Below, one piece after another: positions 1 through 10,673 of a stretch of DNA of 64,000 bases. The stretch's first letter is position 1, and each line of letters begins with the position of its first letter. Below the pieces are notes generated by a model that was given only the letters and a program-made list of their open reading frames with translations, was not told the origin of the DNA and made no database searches. The translations under genes and the position numbers were made by a program. This stretch comes from Austropuccinia psidii (lineage: Eukaryota > Basidiomycota > Pucciniomycetes > Pucciniales > Sphaerophragmiaceae): assembly GCA_023105745.1 (NCBI GenBank), contig JALGQZ010000011.1:47398698-47462697 (forward strand), read 5' to 3'.

Positions 1-1270
1 AATATAAGTCCCATGACCATAGGACTAGAAATAACAAAGTTATTCCTGCTCAAAGTTATTGCTGAGCATAAACCTTAATTTTCACCTCTCATCTAAAATC
101 TAGAAGGAGAGGCTTAACCCCATCAAATGGGTACTCAAAATGAAGCTCTAAGCTAGGGCTATCCAATGGTACCAGCCAAACTGAGCTATGACCAATATTA
201 CTGGAGTTATGGTCAATTTCAGGCCAAATAAGGGTGAACAAAACATTCACCTCTCATCTAGCTTCTACAGTTTTAGTGTGGGATACCTGAAGTGGGTTCT
301 TTTTGGAAAGAGAACAATCAGGGCTATCTGACGGTGTCATCCATTTCCCCATAGCTCAACTAGAACAATGTTATGGGGAAAATAAGCTCAATACAGCTTT
401 TTCCCTATACCACGCAAATGTACAAAAATCTTGTACATGGGATAACTTTGCCATATTTAATGATACCCATATCAAATGAGGTACCATTGTGTAGAGCATA
501 TACAGGGCTACACACTGAACAAGGTTTGAGGTTGATATCTCAAGAATGGACAAAGTGATGGCTTTTTTAAGGTCAGATTCCCACCTGCTGTCATATACAG
601 CCTTACCATGGGATAATGTCCCATAATCATGAATATGAGGTGTCAAATAGATGAAGAAGCTTGTTTTTACTTCAATACCTCATATTTCAGTCAATACTGG
701 GGTCCCATACAGTTTCTGTACAGCATTCTATGCGTCATACACATCAGAATCAGGCTGTGAGGTCCCCAGATGAAATTTTTCACCCTGTATTAGTGAAAAC
801 TGCCCAGATGTGGTTTCAAAGCCACATCTGAGCCCAATGCAGGTTATACATGCTGTTTGCAAACCACAAGCCAGTACTAGAGAGTGAAAAATCTTCACTT
901 CCTCTATGTGGAAAGGTCTAGCACCCTTTCCGCCCCATTTCAGGATAAGAAGGAGGCTTTTCACAGCCAGAATTGTTTCCTCATCCTGCTCTTGAATATC
1001 CTATGTAGTAAACTGTCCAAAACAGTTTTAATCTTGGGTAAGAATCAGGGTATAATTATAATTTTAATTATTGTAATTATTATTATAGTAATCCAACTGG
1101 TAAGACTGCATCCAGGGTTCTCAATAGCGCTCACCACCACTATTCTTCAATAGTAGAACCCCATTATTTTATATTTAAACTCTTATTTTAAAAATCATTT
1201 TTACGTGTCACAGTCATAGTTCTAGTTGTAAATAGCCTAATTACTTCTTAAACATAGACTCCAGCTGACA
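1..1270 (+). repeat. Gypsy-A 5' LTR (left part cut by the window)
   Basis: This stretch matches 17818-19102 almost throughout, with small substitutions and a roughly 20-nt indel near 18980. It ends in CCAGCTGACA at 1270, the same terminus as the 3' copy. The two LTRs have visibly diverged, so the insertion is not recent. Confidence 0.95.
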
Positions 1271-2185
1271 TTTTGAGGGCCTGGCCATGTTTTAAACCTT
1301 TTTGGACCCTTATAAGTGAGTTTTTCTCTTATTTCTCACTTTCTGACAATTTTTTTATTCTTTTTAGGCGTAATACTTCTTCAATATATATATATTATAT
1401 ATATATTTTTCTTTTTTGGTACATATACCACCTTTTTTACTCATATTTTAAGAGGACCTGTCATGTGGCTAATAACCACAAGACCCTTATTTTTGGCATG
1501 TTTTACATATAAAAACACATAAGCCATTAATACAGTCTCATTTTTTAATTAGAATAAGACACCTCATACTGATAAACCAACAGCTGAGGCGTGGTTGGAC
1601 ATATTGTTAACTCAATTGCCCTGTTACACACCACTTTTTGACAGTTTACACTTGCTAAATACAAGTACTCTGTGAGATATTGGTATACAAACAGTATACC
1701 ACATATCAGTAAGCTGTATTTTTGACGTGGAATTGTTAATTCAATTACATTGTCATTATACAAGGGCATATTGTAATAATATACAAGCCCAGAGGCCATT
1801 CTTAGACGTGCAAAACCAGCCTTTTAAGAAGTCTTAACTGACATAAGCCCTCTTTTTTCCTGTTTGATTCAGTGGAAGAAATTTTCATACCACTTGAGAC
1901 CCATTCACAGGCCAACATACCAGTGACACCCTCAGAACCAGAGGGAAGCAAGGGCAAGGGAAAAAGACTTAACAAAGGCCTCATTACAGCCAAAAAGTGG
2001 ACACCAATAGCCACTCAGAGGAGTAGAAAACCACGAAACTCTGCTTCAATACAGGGTAAACCAACCTTAACCACTTGTACAGGGAAGATTACAATTATTA
2101 ACCCAGTTGTAACCTCCAAAGGCAAACTGCCCAAATCAGCAGATAACAAATTTGTACAAGGCACAGTCAAAGTTAAATACCCTAA
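1271..2185 (+). other. Gypsy-A leader with candidate primer-binding region
   Basis: The untranslated leader lies between the LTR and the first gag-region frame. Immediately after the LTR (1271-1298) it carries GGGCCTGGCCATG, nearly repeated at the same place in Gypsy-D. A TGG triplet 11 nt inside the LTR could start a tRNA-type primer site, but no tRNA was matched. An AT dinucleotide tract lies at about 1380-1410. Nothing else is recognised. Confidence 0.6.
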
Positions 2186-2941
2186 GAACATAAAGTTTTT
2201 GACTGCTTGCAAACACTGATATGTCCCCTGTATACCTCAGAGACCTTGGCTTCCAAAGGAACCAGCCAGAGGACAGAGAAGGATTGTCCAGAACCAGAAG
2301 ACCTGAAAGAGGACGCCTTGGACACAGTAGTGGATGGCAAAACAATGAGGGAGATAATATCAACCCTGCCATTCACACTCCAATTCAATGGAGACCTCAA
2401 ACCAGAGGACTGGAAAGACATGGATCAAGTTCTTCAGCTCAACCAACTCCTCAAGGACTTATTCCAATTGAGCATGGACAACAAGAGGTTCAACCTGGCA
2501 AGTCACTGGGCAGAACTTGGAGCAAGTAGCCAGAAGATCTGTCTCAGAGAGATAGACTTCAAAGGCCTGATGGTAATCACCAAAGGTTGGAATCCTACCA
2601 GGAAGTTCAGACTCCTGGAGGCAAGGGCACAGAGGATAAGGGAGAATCAAGCCACTATCCAAGCTATACAAGAACAGTTAACCCAGACAGGGCCTACTCA
2701 GATTCCTTCAGGCTCACAAGGAGCAGGCCAAATAAGCTCTCCAGTGGCTTCACACCATTCAGAAACCAGCAGATCTGTGGCCAAGAGTCACAATTCTTCA
2801 CAATTCCAGGAAGATTCCAGGAGAAGACAAGGAAACAAGGGCAAGAGCAAAAACTCCTTCAACCAGAGGAGGAAAGAGTCAGACCCTATGATTCAGAAGC
2901 TGTTGGATTTGGTAAAAGAAGTGCACAAGAACCAGAAGTAG
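2186..2941 (+). CDS. Gypsy-A overlapping gag-region frame (ORFx)
   Basis: This frame is open from 2186 to the stop at 2941, about 250 codons; its first ATG is at 2345. It is relatively tryptophan-rich and includes the motif KGWNP near residue 127, followed by a charged helix-like stretch with RIRENQATIQ and a basic C-terminus. It overlaps the gag frame, which lies in the -1 frame relative to it. The same frame relation and the motif KGW(N/T)P recur in Gypsy-D at 24414-24977, so it is probably a real, selected product or a gag extension. The function is unknown and no family is recognised. It has no upstream ATG, so its expression could need an upstream start or a frameshift. Confidence 0.5.
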   Translation, partial: EHKVFDCLQTLICPLYTSETLASKGTSQRTEKDCPEPEDLKEDALDTVVDGKTMREIISTLPFTLQFNGDLKPEDWKDMDQVLQLNQLLKDLFQLSMDNKRFNLASHWAELGASSQKICLREIDFKGLMVITKGWNPTRKFRLLEARAQRIRENQATIQAIQEQLTQTGPTQIPSGSQGAGQISSPVASHHSETSRSVAKSHNSSQFQEDSRRRQGNKGKSKNSFNQRRKESDPMIQKLLDLVKEVHKNQK

Positions 2942-3792
2942 TTGTAAACCACTCTAGAATCAGTAGTCCTAGTAATAAAAACATTACCCCCACTCAGACT
3001 GAACATAACATTGTAACATCTGAGAGTAACATCAACAGTGATACACTGTGGTTACAAATGTCCCAATATGCTGAACAATCTGCAAAGCAGTTTTCAGAAA
3101 TTGAAGCTGGCCAAGAGAGGATGAGAAAAACACAAGCCTCCTTGGAACAGATAGTTGAGAATCTTCAAGAAGGATATGCTCAACTGAGCAAAGCCTCTGA
3201 AGAAACCAACAAAAGACTGAATCTAGTCTTTGAAGAACAACACCACAGCAAAAGGGACAGGGACTGTCTGGACCAAGACATAAACAAATTGTTTAATGTC
3301 TACCATAACTTGAATCCCCAACCACAAGGCCAAGTTATGGAGAATCCATATCAACCAGATGCCATGCTGATGAATAAGGCAAGATCTCCATCACAATACC
3401 AGAATGGAGATGGAATGTCTTATTCAGAGAAGGAAGCCTTGAAACAGCATCCTGACGCCTCAAGCTGCCCTGAATTCTATGGATCAGGAGAATATGATCA
3501 TATGGAACTCATAGATTATATTGATGGACTGTTCAATGATGTAACAAGAATACCAGACTACTGGATGACCGCTAGATTGAATACTGCATTTAAAGGTCAT
3601 GCTAGTATATGGTCCACAGAAATGAAAGAAATCCATGGTGGAAGAGTCAAATCATCCAAAAGTACATTAATGAAACTTGGATGTGGCAGAAGACAATTTC
3701 ATTTGAAAATGACAAATACTAAGTGGACAAAGATCCATATGAGTGGTGTCTCAGACAGTCTAAAAGACTTAAAGCCATTTATCCCCAAATGA
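2221..3792 (+). pseudogene. gag: Gypsy-A gag, N-terminal and capsid part
   Basis: The gag frame begins with ATG at 2221 and is broken by TAG at 2527-2529. It resumes without a break in frame from 2530 to 3792, with a possible internal start at 2587. The N-terminal half is polar, low in complexity and rich in S, P, Q and E. A coiled-coil-like stretch covers about 3050-3290. A retrotransposon capsid region starts near 3455, with the segment YDHMELIDYIDGLF. The frame is lost between about 3640 and 3790, where the reading passes into the next block. Gag would form the cytoplasmic virus-like particle. The lesions make this copy non-functional. Confidence 0.8.
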
Positions 3793-5330
3793 ACATTCAA
3801 ATGAGGAATCACAAGCTTCTGACACAACTGCCAGGAGAACTAGAGAATGCAGTAAAATGCAGATGCAACCAAAATTGCACTCTAGATGACATTTCCAACA
3901 CCTTACAAGACATAAGGAAAAGGACTAATATAGGGAAATTCACCCCATATAAGAGCAGTAGTTTCAAAGAGAAACAACCTTTCATGGTAGAGTTTAAAGA
4001 CAAACCCAAAGAAAGAGTGGCAGAAGTGGCAAAGAAGAGGAATTCTTGTCACAATTGTGGTTCAACAGACCACTATTCCAACAACTGTCCAAAGGCAAAG
4101 AAAAAAGTCTATGCCATTGAGAAAGTCCCAGAGGAAGAATCTCCAACAGAGGATTCTGAATCAGACTCCATGGGTGATGCCATCAGAGAACCATCTGATG
4201 ATGATCAAGACCCAAGAGAGGAATTTCTAGTGGAATACCAAGAGGAAACCCCACTAGAAATTCAGGACATACTGTTGGAAGCAGGCATGCCACAGGACAC
4301 TGCTAACAAGAGCTTGTGCAAACACACACAACATGCACAAACATTCCTGGTTACACCAACCAAAGGAATGGCATATATACATGGGACAGCCACAAAAATG
4401 ACTTTTTGCATTGACAATGCTCAGCATCCACTGATCATTGATAGTGGAGCACACTGCTCCATAGTAGCCAGAAACTATCTGGATACCCACTTCCCAAACT
4501 GGGAAAAACAGCTCTTCCCCACTAAGGCAAAGAACTTTGAAATTGCATCAGGGAAGATGACTTCCATTGGGACAATTATCAAAGAGATAATTATACCCCA
4601 CAGGAAGGGTAATATCAGACTCAACCAAGAGTTTGTAGTGCTTGATGATTCCCACATCCAAAGGTTTTTACTGGGAACAGATTACCAGAGGATGTATGGC
4701 ATAGACATTTACAACAGTAAAAATAGGCACATCACCATTGGTACTAATAAGGAACAGAAATTTTCACTTGATATATACCAGATATCTTCTCAAGATCCAC
4801 TAGAAGAACTTCTGAAGGAATTCAGAGAGGGACAGTTTAGCACTACCCTCACCAGTAAACAAAAACTCAGTTTACTGAAGATGCTGAGAAAGAACAGACC
4901 AGCATTTGCCATTGGTGAAGAACTATTAGGCAAGATAAAAGGCCATGATATAGAACTATATCTAGATGTGGAAAGGCCTTATCCACCCATGCTTAGCAGA
5001 CCTCCTTATCCAGCAAGCCTGGAAACCAGGAAAGAAATTGAGAAACATATCAATGAACTCCTGGATATGGATGTCATCAGGAAGATTGGACATAATGAAA
5101 TAGTGGAAATCACCATTCCTGTCTTAATCACCTGGCATGATGGCAAGTCTAGACTGTTTGGAGATTTCAGAGCTCTGAATAACTACACAAAAGCAGACAG
5201 GTACCCTATACCCAGAATACCTCATGCCTTGGATAAACTAGCAAAAGCCAAATACATAACCAAGATGGATTGTATGAAAGGCTTCCAACAAAATGGAGTC
5301 AAACCAAACCCATTAAATTACTCAGAATAA
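3723..5330 (+). pseudogene. pol: Gypsy-A gag C-terminus, protease and RT N-terminal half
   Basis: In order this block holds the end of capsid, a CCHC zinc knuckle (CHNCGSTDHYSNNC, about 4048-4090), an acidic linker, the aspartic protease active site IIDSGAH near 4435, and the fingers and palm of reverse transcriptase with FGDFRALN and KMDCMKGF (the catalytic Asp of RT motif A is in KMD). Reading is lost near 5310, just after motif A, and is picked up by the next frame. Gag and pol appear to have been one continuous frame originally, as in Gypsy-D. Confidence 0.88.
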
Positions 5331-7074
5331 TATGCCATATGGGCATATATGAGTATACCAGGATGCCATTTGGCATCAAAAATGCACCAGCCCATTTCCA
5401 AAGGATGAGGGACACAATATCTCAAGAAGAAATACTGCAAGGTTGGATGGTTGTATATATTGATGATATTATTATATACTCAGAGACATGGGAAGACCAT
5501 GTGCAATACATAGACAGAGTACTAAGTAAATTCACACCCATAAACCTGAAAATTTCACTTAAAAAGTGAAATTTTGGCCAACAAGAGTTACTAGATCTAG
5601 GACCTAAAGTCTCAGGTCTTAGTCTGGAAATTGACCAGAATAAAGTAGCAGCAGTACTGCAAAAGCCAGTACCAAAGAGCCTCAAAGAGATGCAATCTTT
5701 CCTTGGGTTTGCTAGCTACTATAGAAACCACATCAAAAACTTTGCACACATAACTAGTAGCTTATAAAAGTTATGTTCAAAAGATGTAGTTTTTGAAATC
5801 ACCAAGGAAAGGGGGCATTCATATGACAGGGTCAAATATGAACTCACAAATGCACCTGTGCTCATCTTACCTGACTTTGAATTACCATTCAAGCTATATA
5901 TAGATGCAGCATGCAGTCAAGGCCTAGGGGCAGCCTTTCACCAAAGACAAATTGTGGATGGTGAACCAAGAGAAGGAGTAATTTGCTACATCTCAAAGCA
6001 GCTGAAAGATTCAGAAGCCAGGTATGGGGCCACCCAGACTGAGTTTCTATGTCTAGTCTGGGCTCTAGAAAAACTCCATTATTATTTGGAGGGTGCAGTC
6101 TTTGAAGTCTACACAGACTGCACAGCCTTGAAGTCTTTACTGAACATGAAGACTACAAATAGACACATGCTGAGATGGCAAATAGCCATCCAGGAGTATA
6201 GAGGGAACATGACCATCATATACAAAGAAGGTAAAAGTCATACCAATGCAGATGGCCTTAGCAGATGGCCACTGGATAATGTCAAGAGCAATCCAGCTTA
6301 TGACCCTGAAGTTGCTGCCAAAATCCCTATCCATTTCATGGAAATAGATAGGAGGAGGAACTTCAGATTTTCTGAATGGGCACCAGAAAGTGGTACCCCT
6401 GACAGTAGAAACACTGATTCAGAGGGAAAAGAAACTCCCATATTGGGAAGAAGTTCCTCTGAACTGCACAATGAATTTTTTAGTGCAGTACTGAAGTCTT
6501 ATGCCAAACACAAACAGTGTGGCATACTACTACAACTCCTTCAACAAAAATACAGGAGTCCAGAACTGCAATCCCAGCTGGAAGAACCCTGGTTGAGGGC
6601 CTATAAGGATAACAAGTTCTTCCTTATAGATGGCCTGCTCTATCACAGAGAGAAACACACAGGTGCACTCACAGTGGTAGACAGAGACCACATCTCCTTG
6701 ATCCTGCAGGAATGGCATGACTGCCCCTATATGGGACACATGAGTGAAGACAGGACCAAAGAGAGGGTAGCAAGCACAGCTTGGTGGCCCAAGTGGGAAC
6801 AAGAGTTGGGAGAATATATCAACACTTGTGAAAGATGCCAAAAGGCAAATAGGAAACATGGGAAGAAGTATGAGTTACTTCAACATATAGAAGAACCCAA
6901 ACATCCATGGGAAACCATCAACATGGACTGGGTGACTGGACCTGTCCCAGGAGGAAAAGAAAACTACAATGACTGCTTTATCATAGTTGATAGGTTCAGC
7001 AAGAGCATGAGGTGTCTACCATGCCACAAGGAGGAAACAGCCATGGATACTGCCCTGTTATTTTGGAATAACAT
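5270..7074 (+). pseudogene. pol: Gypsy-A RT C-terminal half, RNase H and first half of integrase
   Basis: One frame continues through two stops (TGA 5567-5569 and TAA 5765-5767). It shows RT motif MPFGIKNAP, the catalytic YIDD box at about 5455-5466, an RNase H domain with YIDA, the acidic residues in EFLCLVWALEKL and YTDC, and then the integrase zinc-binding HHCC (HDCPYMGH with CERC) and the first catalytic Asp in NMDWVTG. The frame runs to 7074, where Gypsy-B is inserted, and resumes in phase at 16673. The duplicated AACAT keeps the phase across the insertion. Confidence 0.92.
7070..7074. repeat. Target-site duplication AACAT, left copy
   Basis: AACAT directly precedes the TGTCAC terminus of Gypsy-B and is repeated at 16673-16677 directly after the TGTGACA terminus. 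Five bases is the usual duplication size for Ty3/gypsy integrases. Confidence 0.97.
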
Positions 7075-7357
7075 TGTCACAACCATGGCAATTCACCTCC
7101 TTGGATCCTCATATGGCATCACAAGCCACAGTTCCTTTATGGCCAATTGGCCATATCCATCACCAGTGGCCAATATGGCCACGTCATCATCTTATGGACC
7201 ATTTATGGCCATTTGTGTTTTGGGGCCTTCATGGCCCTTCACCTCAATCCAGAACCCATAGTGGCAATTTATGCCCAAAGGGGTATTTCTGGTCATTTCC
7301 CTCAAAACCAGGGGAAATGGCCCAAATGGCTGTTTTTGGCCATTTGGGCTCATAATG

Positions 7358-7432
7358 CGCATTTGCGCACTTTGCGCACTTTTGCGCATTTTGCGCACTT
7401 TGCGCATTTGCGCATTTTTGCGCACTTTGACG
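7358..7432 (+). repeat. TGCGCA tandem array in the LTR U3
   Basis: Eight TGCGCA palindromes are separated by short T or CT runs. The same array is in all four B/C LTRs with different copy numbers (about 8, 8, 9 and 12), so it expands and contracts. Confidence 0.85.
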
Positions 7433-8122
7433 CAAAGTGTCCAAAAGACACTTTCCTGCCTTTTGGGCCAAATTGTGGCTCAGAACCCAAAAGTGGCCAA
7501 AACCCCCAAAAGGCCCAGAAACACCATTCCAAGCTCTGAAGCCATTACATCCATCCTTTTCCCTCTGCCTTTCCATCTCAAGACCTTTGGATGTAATCTT
7601 CTTGCCAATCAACCAATATGCCATAAATGATGTTATATATCATTGTGCATCATTTTTCAACAGCAATTCAATGGTGGCAATATCAAATGGTCATTTCAAC
7701 ATTCCAACATCTCATCACGTCATCAAGGCACCCAATCATTCAGAGGAATCATCAAGGCTCAAGAGCAAGTGTTTCAGCGTCAAAGACCAATGACGCCATC
7801 AAGCAGTCATTGGTTATTCTCACTCCAAGTATTCCTTCCAAGGGAATACTTTCAATTCATTCTCAAGTGTATTCAAGAGGCAGTGCCAAAAAGAAGTTGT
7901 CAAGTGTCAAAGCTCCACTCAATCCATCTTGGCAACCATATTCATTTCAATACAGTCTGGATCCATCAAGAACTGTATTTCATTTTCAATCATGGGAAAT
8001 TCATTCAACCCAATTCAATTTCAATATTAGCCAGCTGTATCAATTCCCAAAACAATCAATACAGCCTCAAGGATCAATACAGATCAGTTTTCAGCCTGAA
8101 GAACTCAAGCTCCCAGCTTTTC

Positions 8123-8177
8123 ACATATACCGGCTACCCTTTCCACCCTGGGGGGTTTTCCCCAGTTAATTAATATA
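8123..8177 (+). promoter_or_regulatory. Inferred promoter and transcript start of Gypsy-B
   Basis: A TATA-like CATATA at 8123-8128 lies 36-41 nt before AGTTAATTAATATA (8164-8177). That 14-mer is the exact complement of the bases just inside the 5' LTR, which is how a self-primed element marks its RNA 5' end. The start at about 8164 is inferred from this pairing. Confidence 0.6.
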
Positions 8178-8548
8178 TTTTGATTTTATTTTATCTCTAT
8201 TTTCTTTTCATTTTAGTTAAGCAAATACTGATATTATTAAGTCAGTCATTTAGCACCTTTCTCTTTTCTCTTTCTTCGCCTGTCAATGGATATTTGGTGG
8301 TCATATCCTTACTAATTCCATTATTCATTTTTGGCAGGTTGAAAAAGTGATTAAGGACTTACTTGGTTGGCTCTTTGGCCATTTGGCTTCCCTTTCCTCT
8401 TTTGCATCTCATCTTGTACCTGCATATCTTTTAGAGGAATTCATTCTTATTATTTTTATTCTTTATCCTTTTGGAGTCTTCCATGTGAGTTCCCTGATTG
8501 CTGAGTGCCAGGCCACTCTTGTATTTCTGTCCAAGAGCCCCTGTGACA

Positions 8549-9321
8549 TTATATTAATTAACTCATAATTTCTTTTTCATTCTGTTCATTCTTTCTTTAT
8601 AATTTCATTCACTCATTTCATCGAAATTATGATTCTTTTACGCTTATGAACTTAATGATTCATTGTCACCTCTCAATTTTCTTTCATTCATTCTTCATTT
8701 TGAAAATTCAAAGCTGACCCATTTTTTATTTTTTTTATTCTTTTTAAAATCTTTTCAAATCATCAAATTTTCATTCTCATTCATAATTCAGGCATCATCT
8801 TGATTTTCTTTGATTTTCAAATTTTTCATCAAGATATTCAGACACGTTATTCACATCAAGATTCATAATTGATTCATTCTTCAAGAATTTTTGTTTTTAA
8901 AGAATAATTCACTTGATTTTGATTGATTGATTTATTTGACATATTTGATATTGACCTCAAGAAAATTGATTGACCTGAAGATTTCATTGGTTTTGCTGAT
9001 TTTTCACATCAAGAATTTTGACATAAATTGACTTTTCTTCAAGATTTTATTTGATTGATTGATTTTTGCAAAATTTTGATTTTGATTGATTTGATTGATT
9101 GATTTATTGACTTGAAGATCTCATTTTGACTTTGATTCATTGATTTACTTCAAGACATTCATTTGATTTGACTTCAAGACTTCATTTGTTTTTGATTTAT
9201 TGACGTACTTGAAGATTTTCATTTTGATTCATTGATTTTCCTCAAGATTCGATTGTTGACTCTTTTCACTTCAAGTAAATTTTGATTTTTAATTCATTTA
9301 TTTCATTTTATTCCTGATATC
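8549..9321 (+). other. Gypsy-B leader, simple-sequence rich
   Basis: Untranslated leader of 773 nt dominated by irregular repeats of TTGATT, TCAAGA and TTCATT, with very little G. No gene is seen. The mirror copy in Gypsy-C (61761-62478) keeps the composition but differs by indels. Confidence 0.8.
8550..8563 (+). other. Gypsy-B self-priming primer-binding site
   Basis: TATATTAATTAACT starts one base after the LTR and is perfectly complementary over 14 nt to 8164-8177 in the LTR. No TGG-type tRNA primer site is seen here. In Tf1-class elements the RNA 5' end folds back on such a site to prime reverse transcription. Gypsy-C has the same pair at 62464-62477 and 62850-62863. Confidence 0.72.
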
Positions 9322-10659
9322 ATGCCTGTTCAACACTCACCTCCGGCAAGACAGACAAGATCTCAGGCCAGAGCTCAAGCTGTTCTCACTCCAACTCCAA
9401 GAGCTCCTCTAGATGGCACCCCAGCAGTTCCTCAACTGAGGGCCCAATTAGATAGAGGACCCCGCACGGAAGGAGCAGCACCATCCAGGAAGGAAGGAAG
9501 AGGGCCAAGAAGATCATGTTCATTTTCAGGAGTAGTTGGCGGATTTCCAGGAACTTCAAGGACTATTTTCAAAGGTCCAGGTGAAGATGGTGAAGAGGAG
9601 GAGGAGAATTCTGTGGAAGAGGAAGAGTCTGATGGTACTGAAGGTGTCCCTGCTCCGGTGGAGGCATCCCAAGGTACTGGAGGGCCAACTCTGGCCCAGT
9701 CTAATCAGCCTGTCTCTCATCAGTCTGAACCATCTTTATTGGCCATCATGCAGCAAATGACTCAGATTATGGCCAATCTTCAAGCAGCTTCATCTTCTGA
9801 AGCATCAAGACCACCAGCCTTCAAGACTCCATCTATGAAGGCACCGGAATGCTTTGATGGGACACAGCCCTTCAAAGTTAGAAGCTTTATTCAGTCTTGT
9901 CAATTGATTTTTCATAATGATCCGGCAAACTTTGCTCAAGACAGAAAGAAGGTCCTTTATGCCACTTCATTTCTCATTGGCAAGGCTGCAAAATGGATTG
10001 AGCCTTATCTTTCCAACCTCACCAATCAAGATTCAAATTACCTTCTCAATTCTTGGCCTCTATTTGAATCTCAACTTTTCACTCTATTTGGTGACCCAAA
10101 TGAAGTCAGAAAAGCAGAAGCTGAGTTGGATTCTTTAAGAATGAAAGAAGGTGGGCATGTATCTTTATACATTGCTGATTTCAGAAGTTTAGTCTCAAGA
10201 ATCGGGGATTGGGGTGAAAGAGCTCTCATCCATCATTTCAGGAAGGGATTGCCATCCAGGATTTCGGATCAATTGGCCTCCCATCCTTCAAGAATTGACT
10301 CTCTTCAAGACTTAATGGACGTCACCCTGGAACTTGATACCAGGTACCATGAGAGGCAAAATGAAAAGAGTCATCATCAAGAGAAGAAGCCAGAAGCCTC
10401 AAAGTCAAGTTCTTCTCATCCTCAGAATTCTTCAAGTTCAAGTCATAAGAAGAAGAAGAATTTTCAGAAGAGGGACAAGCCCCATTCTTCTTTGTTGAAT
10501 AAAGATTTCAAGCTCATGAACTCTGAAAAAGAAAGAAGAATCAAGGAGGGTCTTTGTACCTATTGTGGTGGGAAGCATAGTCTTGAGTCCTGTTTCAAAA
10601 GGCCTCAAAACAAGCTTACCCAACCGTCAGGCAAATTTCCCAGCCAGGGAAAAGCCTGA
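9322..10659 (+). CDS. gag: Gypsy-B Gag polyprotein, 445 aa
   Basis: An intact frame starts at ATG 9322, aligned with the start in Gypsy-C. The N-terminus is proline/arginine-rich (starts MPVQHSPPARQTRSQ), then an acidic run of Glu (residues about 92-115). A retrotransposon gag/capsid domain covers about 180-330 and includes FDGTQPFKVRSFIQ and FTLFGDPNEVRKAE. After a Ser/Lys-rich linker comes a CCHC-type knuckle of unusual spacing (CTYCGGKHSLESC, three residues before His). The product would assemble the particle and bind genomic RNA. The pol frame overlaps the last 73 nt in the -1 frame. Confidence 0.93.
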   Translation: MPVQHSPPARQTRSQARAQAVLTPTPRAPLDGTPAVPQLRAQLDRGPRTEGAAPSRKEGRGPRRSCSFSGVVGGFPGTSRTIFKGPGEDGEEEEENSVEEEESDGTEGVPAPVEASQGTGGPTLAQSNQPVSHQSEPSLLAIMQQMTQIMANLQAASSSEASRPPAFKTPSMKAPECFDGTQPFKVRSFIQSCQLIFHNDPANFAQDRKKVLYATSFLIGKAAKWIEPYLSNLTNQDSNYLLNSWPLFESQLFTLFGDPNEVRKAEAELDSLRMKEGGHVSLYIADFRSLVSRIGDWGERALIHHFRKGLPSRISDQLASHPSRIDSLQDLMDVTLELDTRYHERQNEKSHHQEKKPEASKSSSSHPQNSSSSSHKKKKNFQKRDKPHSSLLNKDFKLMNSEKERRIKEGLCTYCGGKHSLESCFKRPQNKLTQPSGKFPSQGKA

Positions 10660-10673
10660 GTGAAGATCATGTT

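Larger units (their letters stand above)
7075..8548 (+). repeat. Gypsy-B 5' LTR
   Basis: Termini are TGTCACAACC and CCCTGTGACA. From the inferred transcript start, U3 is about 7075-8163 and R plus U5 about 8164-8548. U3 contains about seven TGGCCA palindromes (7139-7500) and a TGCGCA array (7358-7432). A TATA-like CATATA lies at about 8123-8128. Confidence 0.96.

Noticed and set aside
7244..7630. Open frames through the TGCGCA array on both strands
   Set aside because: A short-period repeat is open in several frames by composition alone.
7627..8173. Two overlapping open frames (180 and 176 codons) in every B/C LTR
   Set aside because: They lie in the untranscribed U3 part by the inferred start, are low in complexity, and their conservation follows from the near-identity of the LTRs.
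8549..9321. Coding content in the Gypsy-B leader
   Set aside because: Simple-sequence TTGATT/TCAAG DNA with indels between B and C.
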